Below are positions 51,362 through 58,568 of a stretch of DNA of 64,000 nt, piece by piece (the first letter of the stretch is position 1; each line of letters opens with the position of its first letter). Both the position numbers and the translations under genes were made by a program. Source of the DNA: JAIWNK01 sp964453115 (GTDB lineage: Bacteria > Chloroflexota > Anaerolineae > Anaerolineales > Anaerolineaceae); NCBI GenBank assembly GCA_964453115.1, contig CAYVRT010000014.1, positions 28,906 through 92,905 of the forward strand, in the 5' to 3' direction. The notes under the pieces are model-generated. The model was not told the origin of the DNA. It saw only the letters and a list, made by a program, of their open reading frames with translations, and did not search any database.

Positions 51362-53097
51362 GGTTGTTCTGTTGTGCCTTGATAGGCTTGCCAGAGGCGA
51401 GCATATGCGCCATTCTTCAGCGCAGCAGGATGTCCCTGTTCAAGGATTTGCCCGGCTTGCAGAACGACGAGCCAGTCGGCGCGGCGGATGGTGGGCAGCC
51501 GATGAGCAATCACCAGGCAGGTTTTTCCGGAGTTAAGCAGGTTGCGGGTTGAGCGTTCGAGTAAATCTTCCTCAATTGGGTCAATGTGGTTCGTTGGCTC
51601 ATCGAGGATGAGCAGACGGGCTGGGCGCAGGAAGGCGCGTGCCAGAGCAAGGCGCTGTGCCTGTCCGGAACTGAGCCGCGCCCCGTCTTCTCCAATGGGG
51701 GTTTGCAGGCCCAGTGGTTGCAAAGCGACCCAATCATCCAGGTGAGCAGCGCGCAATGCCTGCCAGAGCTGATCTTCTTGTGCCGCTGGGTGAGCCATGC
51801 GCAGGTTCTCAGCCAGACTGCCGCGCAGTAGATGGGGTTGTTGTGGGACCCAGGCTATCTGTGAACGCCATTCGGTGCTTGAAATGTGGCTGAGCGGCTG
51901 ATCCTCTATCCAGATGATGCCGCTATTGGGTTGTAGAAAGCCCAATAGCAACCATGTGAGGGTGGTCTTTCCTCCGCCGCTTGCTCCAACCAGGGCTGTG
52001 AGTTGACCGGCGTGCAGCTCAACGGAAATATCTTTGATTGCAGGGGCGGGGCGTCCTGGATAGGTGTAGCTAACCTTTTCAAAGCGAATGTGATGCCAGA
52101 CGGGGAGCGGCACGGTAAGATCAGAAACCGGGGTTGGGGAGGGAAGATTGAGGATGCTGAATAATTTTTTTGCCGCAGCGACTCCGGTTGAGGCAGCGTG
52201 AAAACGCAAGCCAACCTGACGCAACGGCCAGTAAAATTCGGGAGCCAGGATGAGCAGAAAGAAAGCCTGTTCGAAAAGAATCCGTCCGGACAGCAAACGC
52301 AGTCCAATTTCGACTGCAACAATGGCTGTGCTGATTGTGCCAACCAGTTCCAGGACAAGTGCGGAGAGAAAGGTGACGCGCAGAACGTTCATTGTGGCCT
52401 GGCGATATTGGTCGCTGATTTCGCCAATGCGTTGTGTATGATTTTTGCTGCGCCCCATGGTTTTGAGTGTGACCAGACCTTGCAGGGTGTCGAGGAAGAA
52501 TGCGCTCATACGGCTCAACGCCGACCATTGTCGTTGTGTGACGCTGGCGGAGGCACTGCCAACCAGCCAGAGGAAGATGGGCAGCAGAGGGGCTGTGAGG
52601 CCCAAAACAATGCCTGTGAGTGGGTCGAGTGGAAGGATGATGAAGAGCATGGCGGTTGGGATGATGGCTGCCAAAACGAGTTGTGGAAGAAATTGGCTGA
52701 AATAGGCTTCGAGTGCATCAATACCCTGGATGGCGATAGCAAGCAAACTGGCACTGCCATTGGGCTGTGAGCGAATAAAAGCTGTACCCAGGCGGGTGAT
52801 TTTCTCGGATAGCTGTTGCCGAAGTGCTTGTTTGATGCGGAGTGCGGATGCACCGGCTGCTGCATCACCGAGCCATGTGGCGATGGCTCGGACAACTACC
52901 CAGGCAATTAATCCGTAAAGCAGGGGTTGTGTTTGACCGAGGGTTTGTTCTTCCAGAAAGACACGCGCAACGATCTGACTTAACTGCCGGGCTTGAAAAA
53001 TGATCGCCAGCGCACTGAGCAGCCCAAAGCCAATGGTGGCTGACAGGGTCCATTTGGCGAGCAGGGCCTGACGCATGAGCCGGCGATCAAAGTTCAT
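51358..53097 (-). CDS. cydD: CydD-type ABC exporter subunit
   Basis: 579 residues. Membrane domain with the CydD-like PNGSASLLAIAIQGIDALEAYFSQFLPQL and LSRMSAFFLDTLQGLVTLKTMGRS. The ATPase has Walker A GASGGGKTT, WVPQQPHLLRGSLAENLRMA, signature LSSGQAQRLALARAFL, Walker B LLILDEPTNHID and AHRLPT. It starts nine nt after the DUF4910 gene and is followed by cydC with a 4-nt overlap. The transport substrate may be thiols as in the family, or the product of the upstream aminoacyl cassette (inference). Confidence 0.88.
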   Translation of the reverse strand: MNFDRRLMRQALLAKWTLSATIGFGLLSALAIIFQARQLSQIVARVFLEEQTLGQTQPLLYGLIAWVVVRAIATWLGDAAAGASALRIKQALRQQLSEKITRLGTAFIRSQPNGSASLLAIAIQGIDALEAYFSQFLPQLVLAAIIPTAMLFIILPLDPLTGIVLGLTAPLLPIFLWLVGSASASVTQRQWSALSRMSAFFLDTLQGLVTLKTMGRSKNHTQRIGEISDQYRQATMNVLRVTFLSALVLELVGTISTAIVAVEIGLRLLSGRILFEQAFFLLILAPEFYWPLRQVGLRFHAASTGVAAAKKLFSILNLPSPTPVSDLTVPLPVWHHIRFEKVSYTYPGRPAPAIKDISVELHAGQLTALVGASGGGKTTLTWLLLGFLQPNSGIIWIEDQPLSHISSTEWRSQIAWVPQQPHLLRGSLAENLRMAHPAAQEDQLWQALRAAHLDDWVALQPLGLQTPIGEDGARLSSGQAQRLALARAFLRPARLLILDEPTNHIDPIEEDLLERSTRNLLNSGKTCLVIAHRLPTIRRADWLVVLQAGQILEQGHPAALKNGAYARLWQAYQGTTEQP

Positions 53098-53106
53098 TAT
53101 CCGCCC

Positions 53107-54447
53107 TTAGGGTAGGCGATGGGGGTCGGTGATAACTGGCTGACGTGAGAAATGCACCAATTGATGATGTGCCAGTTGTTCAACGACCGAGCGAACCGTT
53201 TCAAATGAGATGGCTAACTCGCAGGCAATATCTGCCAGGCTATGTTCACCATCACAGCGCTCCATGATTTCGAAAAGGCTGCGGTGTCCTTCTGGATTGG
53301 TTCGGTAATCTACCCAAATGCCGTAGCCTGAGCAAAAGATTTCGCCTTTGAAATCGTTGACTGGATATTGATTGGCCTCCCAGGCGCGTATCAATCCAAG
53401 GGTTATCTGCAAGGATTGTTCCAGCCGGTCGGGGGTGATGATGGCCGGGGTATCAAAGCTGGAGTGGTATTCGCGGTAAGGGCGGGTGGGGGAAGTGGCC
53501 GGTTCGACGCGTGAGAGTGACAGCATTGGCACACGTACGCCGGGCGAATTGAATTGTCTCTCGTCGTTGTTGATGATGGTTCGATATGCACCATGTGTAG
53601 CTTGCGGGTCAAGGTTGGTCAGGGCGCTGTGCAGGGTTCGGTCGGGTTGGCTGTTTGGCTGCATAGAGCCTTGCAGGCTGTGTGGCGAATTGTTGCCAAG
53701 CATTTCCAAAAACAGCCCGCCGGTCATTTTGGGAATTAGCGCTTCGTTATGGCTTAAATAGGCGACGGAACCAATTGTTTCGGGCAAGATGAGAAAGCGG
53801 TAGGTGTAATGGGGACGCGGGCCATTGAGGAGGTGGCGTGCGGTTTCGAGGGCAACAACAACACCGGTTAGATCATCGTTGACCATTGCAGGGTGGCAAA
53901 GATGGCTGACGAGGACAAAACATTGATCTGTTTCGCCTGGAATGATGATTTCACCGACTTTGAGAAATCCGGGTTCAAAACGTGTGCGAATGACGACGCG
54001 ATAGGCCGGGTCTTGTAGTGTGCTGGGCAGGGTTTGCGGAAGGCATAGGCCCCAGTCGCGGTCGTAATATTTAAAGACAAAGGGAATTGCATCTGGCAGT
54101 CGGGGGTGAATATGTAGGTGGTGCAGTAATTTTCCGCGCTCGACAATGCCCTCATAGGGAAGGGAATAAGAGATGACATGGAGTGGGTTATTGGCAAAAT
54201 CGAGGATGCGCTGACCATCCATTGTTTCAAGATAGGCTTCCTCACAGACCCATTTTTCTGGCACGCGCCATGTCCAGCAGGGGGTGCCGCTTGGGTAGCT
54301 GTGGATTTTCATAGGGTTGGCGTTCAACTGGGCAGCAGAGAGATTCCATTCGGCTTCCAGGCGCTCTAATGAGCGATCAAAACCTTCCGAAACCAGATCG
54401 CGCTGTAAAAACCAGAGAGCGTTAATAATTTCCATCATCGTGGACAT
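53107..54447 (-). CDS. DUF4910 M28-like aminopeptidase-family protein with winged-helix C-terminus
   Basis: 446 residues. The N-terminal domain (about 25-140) is followed by a metallopeptidase core: LVSHLCHPAMVNDDLTGVV (His and Asp ligands), ILPETIGSVAY (Glu), and REYHSSFDTPAII near the end (His). These are the spacing and motifs of DUF4910 zinc peptidases. The last 60 residues (HSLADIACELAISFETVRSVVEQL) resemble a winged helix. Relatives sit in sugar and antibiotic gene clusters. Likely removes an aminoacyl group or cleaves a small peptide amide. The start follows AAGGG. Immediately downstream of the AAC(3)-family gene (4 nt). Confidence 0.78.
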   Translation of the reverse strand: MSTMMEIINALWFLQRDLVSEGFDRSLERLEAEWNLSAAQLNANPMKIHSYPSGTPCWTWRVPEKWVCEEAYLETMDGQRILDFANNPLHVISYSLPYEGIVERGKLLHHLHIHPRLPDAIPFVFKYYDRDWGLCLPQTLPSTLQDPAYRVVIRTRFEPGFLKVGEIIIPGETDQCFVLVSHLCHPAMVNDDLTGVVVALETARHLLNGPRPHYTYRFLILPETIGSVAYLSHNEALIPKMTGGLFLEMLGNNSPHSLQGSMQPNSQPDRTLHSALTNLDPQATHGAYRTIINNDERQFNSPGVRVPMLSLSRVEPATSPTRPYREYHSSFDTPAIITPDRLEQSLQITLGLIRAWEANQYPVNDFKGEIFCSGYGIWVDYRTNPEGHRSLFEIMERCDGEHSLADIACELAISFETVRSVVEQLAHHQLVHFSRQPVITDPHRLP

Positions 54448-54451
54448 TTTT

Positions 54452-55216
54452 TTACCCTTGTTGAGGATGGTTTTTGACCAATGCCCAGGCATCTTGTTGG
54501 AGCAGGTCATCTGTGGCCTGGGTGAAATCTTTTAGCTGACAGAGGCTGACATGACCATAACCTAGTGGGACGGATAGCCATTGATGACGTTTTTCCAGGA
54601 GGGCCTGGATTGGGTGCAGGATGAGTTGGGGTTTGATGTTTAGGTCGCGGACAAACATGCGGTAGGTGAGCGACTGCCAGCCTTGTGGGGTACGAACCAG
54701 GCCGGTAAAGTCTTTCCAATGGCGGTAGGGAACGGCGGCCCGCTGTTCACTGTAATGCACCATGGATGCAGCCTGAATATCGGCACCGAGCAGAAGCAGT
54801 TTGAAGTTTCGTTGCAGTAGGTGTTCAAAAGCCGAACCGGGGTCGAATGCGCCGGGGGTGTCGAGCCCTGAGAGTTCGGCTGCCTGTGCGCCAAGCAAGG
54901 CGAGGCTTTGTAGGGGGTGTGGGGTTCGTTTGGCCTGGGGATGGGTGCGAATGGCCTCAGATAGAATGCCCATGCCTTGTGAAGGGGTTGTGGCTGGGTC
55001 GAAGGGCAAGCCGCGTGCAAAGCCAAAATTGAAGGCTGGGGCGGCCAATGTGCCATGTGGGCCGAGGATCGTTTGCAAGCAATCGAGATAGAGAGATGGG
55101 CCGCCTTGGGGGCGTCCCAAAAATTGTAGGGCAGAGTGGATGAGCAAATGATCGCCGGGCTGAACCTTGAGCATTTCTAGAGTTTGCAGCACTTGATTGG
55201 CTGAGGTTTCAAGCAT
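54452..55216 (-). CDS. AAC(3)-family N-acyltransferase
   Basis: 254 residues. Motifs of the aminoglycoside 3-N-acetyltransferase fold: LLIHSALQFLGRPQGG, GTLAAPAFNF, FDPATTPSQGMGILSEAIRTHP, the catalytic-His segment RTPHPLQSLALLG, and HYSEQRAAVPYR. Family members transfer an acyl group from a thioester to an amine. In this context the donor could be the aminoacyl-ACP made by the two upstream genes rather than acetyl-CoA (inference). A resistance role is not indicated. The ATG at 55216 follows GAGAGG and overlaps the GNAT gene by 8 nt; the longer frame upstream has no homology. Confidence 0.85.
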   Translation of the reverse strand: MLETSANQVLQTLEMLKVQPGDHLLIHSALQFLGRPQGGPSLYLDCLQTILGPHGTLAAPAFNFGFARGLPFDPATTPSQGMGILSEAIRTHPQAKRTPHPLQSLALLGAQAAELSGLDTPGAFDPGSAFEHLLQRNFKLLLLGADIQAASMVHYSEQRAAVPYRHWKDFTGLVRTPQGWQSLTYRMFVRDLNIKPQLILHPIQALLEKRHQWLSVPLGYGHVSLCQLKDFTQATDDLLQQDAWALVKNHPQQG

Positions 55217-55703
55217 GTTGCCTCTCTGTCTCTTTGGAAAAACAATGGCGTACCTGAATGAGTTCTGGGGTGAAGCCTTGTTTTTGCCAAAAAGCCAAAC
55301 CTTCTTGATTGGCGGCCATGATTTGTACTTCAACAGAGTGCACCGAGAGATTGTGGAATTCTTGCATGGCTCGCTGCACCAATCCGGCTGCTGCTCCCTG
55401 GCGGCGGAGTACTGGTTCAACCCATAAATCGCTAATTTCACCGACCAGTGCGCTGCCGAGATAGGCGGGGGTATGCTTGACGCGTGCCAGGAGGAAGCCC
55501 TCAATGTTTGCTTCCAGTTCGGCTACCCAAAGGAAACTAAAGCGCCCCAGTGTGCGTTCAAAGGATGCTTGCCATGCCAGAGCCGCTTTTTCGCCACCAG
55601 AAAATGCCAATCCGAGGGTGGTGTGAAATTCAGTCAGATGTTGCCACAGGCAACGGATGGCGGGTAAATCTTGTGTGGTGGCGGTACGTAATTGCAGATT
55701 CAT
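55209..55703 (-). CDS. GNAT-family N-acyltransferase
   Basis: 164 residues. Single GNAT domain: RTATTQDLPAIRCLW at the start, VGEISDLWVEPVLRRQGAAAGLVQRAM (motif A, with RRQGAAAG binding the pantetheine/pyrophosphate), then VEVQIMAANQEGLAFWQKQGF (motif B). Acyl donor unknown; a carrier-protein thioester is possible given the neighbours. It overlaps the ligase gene by ATGA. Confidence 0.88.
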   Translation of the reverse strand: MNLQLRTATTQDLPAIRCLWQHLTEFHTTLGLAFSGGEKAALAWQASFERTLGRFSFLWVAELEANIEGFLLARVKHTPAYLGSALVGEISDLWVEPVLRRQGAAAGLVQRAMQEFHNLSVHSVEVQIMAANQEGLAFWQKQGFTPELIQVRHCFSKETERQHA

Positions 55704-56890
55704 GCAAATGCCTTACGCACTGCTTCAGGCCATTGTTCAGTATCCAATCCGAACTGCGCCAGGAAGGCAAGAGCAATGCGTTCCAGGCCGAAGGCGACAC
55801 AGCCGGTGTGAACTGGGCTGCCATCAGGCAGTGTGATATTTAGATTGCGCCCGAAGAAATCTTGGTGGTAGTTATAGGAGCCGACCGCCAGGGTTGAAAC
55901 ACGGAAGGGCAATTGGGCGCGGATTTCGTATTTGAGTTGGAAAGCACTTTGGAATAGAGCCTGTTGGCGGAATTCACCGATGAAGAAGGGGTCGTTAGCA
56001 CTCTCAACGCGATAAGCCAGGCCAACTTCAGTCAGCCGGTTTTGCATGTATTGCCGGGCTGCTTCGCGTTGTTCGAGAACATAGGATTGTGGGCCGATGA
56101 AGATGATTTCGCGCATGGTGAAGTTCCAAAGACGCTCCAGTGAAACCAGGTTGCTCGACTCGTAACGGAAACAATTGCCAACAGCTGTGGCAGCCAGTTG
56201 CCCTCCGGGTAGGGGACGATCGGCCAGGGAGAAGTAAAGGTGATAGCAGACTGCTGGTGAAAGCAGGGTTTGGATGGTGGCAAAGGATTCGGCGGCGGTT
56301 GTGAGGTGTCCATTACAATCGCAATGGGTATGTTCGGCAAATTGTTCAATTATGTCCAGATCTTCGCGTAGATGGGTGGCAAAGGAGAGCGAATGAGGAA
56401 ATGCGCGAAAGTAATTGACTCGATCGAGGAATCGGGCCGGAATGAGGGTAGGGAAGCGATAGGGCTTTGCAGAAAACTGATTTGCCAGGTCGAGGAAGAG
56501 ATGTTCGAAGTAATCAATCAGTCGGGTTAATATGGGGCCAAGAATGAAGATGCCCGTATCTTCCTGGAACAATTCACCGCGCTCGATTAATTCTTGGGTT
56601 GGATCTTTGAGATAGCAAGTTGGGCGATCCAGACAATCTTCTAGAATTTGGGCGCGCAGGCGGCGGGCGTTCTTTGCCATTGCTTCAACAACGCGCTGCA
56701 CTTTTTGTTCAATATCTTGTTGCTGGGCTGAGTTTAAGTCGTGCCGCAAGGTGAGGAGAATGGAGTCTCCGCTGGGGGTAATTTCGGCGTTGGCGATTGC
56801 TTCATCCACATAGGCCAGCTTGGACTGAATTTCTTTGATCAGAAAATCGGGAATGGTGACGAGGGGGAGGATGATCAATGTTTCAGGCAT
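55700..56890 (-). CDS. Amino acid:[carrier protein] ligase, class II aminoacyl-tRNA-synthetase homologue
   Basis: 396 residues. The core has class II motif 2-like CFRYESSNLVSLERLWNFTMREI and motif 3 GCVAFGLERIALAFLAQFG. Cys residues in CYHLYFSL, GNCFRYE and HTGCVAFG, with a Glu between, fit the Cys/Glu/Cys active-site zinc of archaeal-type SerRS and the aa:CP ligases. No tRNA-binding N-terminal coiled coil is seen. Family knowledge: these enzymes load Gly or Ala onto the phosphopantetheine of a dedicated carrier protein. The next gene upstream is exactly such a carrier protein, overlapping by 8 nt. ATG 56890 chosen; the upstream frame lies in the acp gene. Confidence 0.85.
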   Translation of the reverse strand: MPETLIILPLVTIPDFLIKEIQSKLAYVDEAIANAEITPSGDSILLTLRHDLNSAQQQDIEQKVQRVVEAMAKNARRLRAQILEDCLDRPTCYLKDPTQELIERGELFQEDTGIFILGPILTRLIDYFEHLFLDLANQFSAKPYRFPTLIPARFLDRVNYFRAFPHSLSFATHLREDLDIIEQFAEHTHCDCNGHLTTAAESFATIQTLLSPAVCYHLYFSLADRPLPGGQLAATAVGNCFRYESSNLVSLERLWNFTMREIIFIGPQSYVLEQREAARQYMQNRLTEVGLAYRVESANDPFFIGEFRQQALFQSAFQLKYEIRAQLPFRVSTLAVGSYNYHQDFFGRNLNITLPDGSPVHTGCVAFGLERIALAFLAQFGLDTEQWPEAVRKAFA

Positions 56891-57116
56891 GGGGTTGCTC
56901 TCGCAGGTAGGAGCAAATGGCTGAAACGCTGGTGAGTTGAGCAATTGTCTCGGTGTTGATTTGGATGGCAAAACGTTCCTCAAGCAGCATCATTACGTTC
57001 ATATGGCCCATCGAATCCCATTCGGGCAAGTCGCCATAGGATAGGTCGAGGCTAATCTGGTGTGTTTGGACGCCCAGAGCTTCGGCAAGCAATTGTTGAA
57101 CAGTGTCTTCAATCAT
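56883..57116 (-). CDS. Acyl/aminoacyl carrier protein
   Basis: 77 residues, four-helix carrier-protein pattern. The phosphopantetheine serine is in EWDSMGHMNVMMLLEERF (about residue 36); the downstream IQINTETIAQLTSVSAI completes the fold. It differs from fatty-acid ACPs (DSLD..E motif), as expected for a dedicated carrier. It is the first gene of the cassette and overlaps the ligase. An extended -10 TGGTATAAT lies about 37 nt upstream; GGGGAGG is 10 nt from the ATG. Confidence 0.88.
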   Translation of the reverse strand: MIEDTVQQLLAEALGVQTHQISLDLSYGDLPEWDSMGHMNVMMLLEERFAIQINTETIAQLTSVSAICSYLREQPHA

Positions 57117-57152
57117 TGAGGGGCTTCCTCCCCGGCAAAAGGTGTTACCTGG

Positions 57153-57161
57153 ATTATACCA
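57153..57161 (-). promoter_or_regulatory. Extended -10 promoter of the carrier-protein cassette
   Basis: Minus strand TGGTATAAT (extended -10); -35 poor. Confidence 0.5.
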
Positions 57162-57257
57162 TAGCGGATGAAGGTCATTGACTGTTGGTGCGATGGTCAC
57201 TGGCAATTTTGGCGGGTGTGTGTTTTAATCGCGTTAACTCAATTCCTGGAGAGGATT

Positions 57258-57836
57258 ATGTACGAAACGATTGCACTTCATGTAACTCGCCGCAGCGGGC
57301 TGCGGCTGACAGCGCTGACCAATGTGGCGCTGGTGGTGTTCGGTAGTGTTTTGATTGCCTTGCTGGCGCAGGTGCGCGTAATGCTACCTTTCAGTCCTGT
57401 TCCATTCACCGGGCAAACTTTGGGGGTGTTGTTGGTGGCTGCTGTGTTGGGGTGGAAACGTGGGGTTGGCAGCCTGGCGTTATATCTGGGCGAAGGGATG
57501 CTGGGACTGCCTGTTTTTGCCGGAGGAGCGGCAGGGCTGGCATATTTGGGCGGGCCGACGGGGGGGTATTTGTTTGGTTTTGTGATTGCAGCTGGATTGG
57601 TGGGGTGGTTGGCTGAACGCGGCTGGGATCGCCATTGGTCTCGTGTGGCGGTGATGTTTGTGCTGGGAATGCTGGTTGTATATGCCTGTGGAACATCGTA
57701 CCTGGCGCTATTTTGGGGTCTGCGTCAGGCGGTGACGATGGGGATCTTGCCTTTCTTGCTGACAGATGTGCTAAAAGCCGGGCTGGCAGCGATTGTGTTG
57801 CCCTGGGCATGGAAGTTGCTGCGAACTGCTGAATAA
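57258..57836 (+). CDS. bioY: Biotin transporter BioY
   Basis: 192 residues, about six membrane helices. BioY fingerprints: VMLPFSPVPFTGQTLGVLL, GWKRGVGSLALYLGEGMLGLPVFAGGAAGLAYLGGPTGGYLFGFV and the terminal PFLLTDVLKAGLAAIVLPWAWKLL. S component for biotin; the ECF T and A subunits are not adjacent (the cbiQO genes at 6.3-7.8 kb look metal-dedicated). GGAGAGG precedes the ATG. Divergent from the carrier-protein cassette and closed by a strong terminator. Confidence 0.95.
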   Translation: MYETIALHVTRRSGLRLTALTNVALVVFGSVLIALLAQVRVMLPFSPVPFTGQTLGVLLVAAVLGWKRGVGSLALYLGEGMLGLPVFAGGAAGLAYLGGPTGGYLFGFVIAAGLVGWLAERGWDRHWSRVAVMFVLGMLVVYACGTSYLALFWGLRQAVTMGILPFLLTDVLKAGLAAIVLPWAWKLLRTAE

Positions 57837-57843
57837 TATGGGA

Positions 57844-57879
57844 GACGCCCCTGGTGAAAGATCCAGGGGCGTCTTTTTT
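57844..57879 (+). terminator. Terminator of bioY
   Basis: 11-bp stem GACGCCCCTGG / CCAGGGGCGTC with an 8-nt loop, followed by TTTTTT, 8 nt after the bioY stop. Confidence 0.88.
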
Positions 57880-57895
57880 GAAAGTTGAAGAGGAT

Positions 57896-58441
57896 TTAGG
57901 GACGATTGGGATCGGGGCGGACCTGGCCGCGTAGATCTTTGAAGGCATCTTTGATTGCCATGGTTGCGTCTTTGAGTGTTTGGCGGCAAGCATTCAGGTC
58001 GGCAGAGGCGCTGCTGAGGGTCTCACGAGCGGCAGCGGGGTCGGTGACTTTGCCATTGTCATCAAAGCCAGGGTGGGCAGCCAGTGTGGCAGCAGCGGAG
58101 TCGTGGGCAGCCTGAGCGGTGGGAAGTTGGGCTTCGTAGTTTGCCAGGGCAGCTTCAATGGCTGAAGTATCCAGGCCACGCTCTTTGAGTTTGGCAATTT
58201 TTTCCTCGATCCGGGCAATAAATTCATCGCTGCCATTTAGCCGTTCAGCCTGTTTGTCATTCCATTCTTGCAGTCGAGCGTAAGCTTTTTCCATGCGGGC
58301 AAAACCGCGCTCAGCAGCGGCAGGGTCGGTGGGCGGTTGAGGCCCTTGGGCAAAGACAGGGGCGGGCAGGAAGAGTGCAACGAGCAACACCAACGCCGTC
58401 AAAACACCGAGCCATGCAATAGATTTACGAGATGCGTTCAT
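57896..58441 (-). CDS. Secreted helical protein, function unknown
   Basis: 181 residues. Signal peptide (about 1-31, ending APVFAQ), then a largely helical, Ala/Lys/Glu-rich region with coiled-coil character (RMEKAYARLQEWNDKQAERL; IARIEEKIAKLKERG). A single cysteine is in ADLNACRQTLKDATMAIKDAF. AAGGAG precedes the ATG. The 5' region has several palindromes. No domain recognised; resembles secreted DUF proteins of the Spy/coiled-coil type only in composition. Confidence 0.7.
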   Translation of the reverse strand: MNASRKSIAWLGVLTALVLLVALFLPAPVFAQGPQPPTDPAAAERGFARMEKAYARLQEWNDKQAERLNGSDEFIARIEEKIAKLKERGLDTSAIEAALANYEAQLPTAQAAHDSAAATLAAHPGFDDNGKVTDPAAARETLSSASADLNACRQTLKDATMAIKDAFKDLRGQVRPDPNRP

Positions 58442-58485
58442 TTTGTAAACTCCTTTTTGAGTAGAGGTTTCTTCCATTGCGGAAG

Positions 58486-58568
58486 GTAAACATTTTGTTT
58501 ACGGCTCTATTCTAGAATAGTCAAGTAAACGACGCATCAGGATGATGTAAATTTTTTGTAAAATTTAC
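58486..58568. promoter_or_regulatory. Cluster of palindromes upstream of the secreted helical protein
   Basis: Three symmetric elements: GTAAACATTTTGTTTAC (58486-58502), CTATTCTAGAATAG (58507-58520) and an AT-rich 9-bp inverted repeat, GTAAATTTT with its complement and a TTGT loop (58547-58568), reaching into the end of the beta-propeller gene. A minus-strand TTGACT overlaps the second. Likely a regulated promoter; the regulator is unknown. Confidence 0.45.

Noticed and set aside
54452..55216. Aminoglycoside resistance gene (AAC(3))
   Set aside because: The fold matches, but the gene is embedded in an overlapping carrier-protein cassette with no mobile element; a biosynthetic acyltransfer role fits better.
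55700..56890. Seryl-tRNA synthetase
   Set aside because: The class II core and zinc ligands resemble archaeal-type SerRS, but no tRNA-binding arm is present and an ACP gene overlaps it, pointing to an aa:CP ligase.
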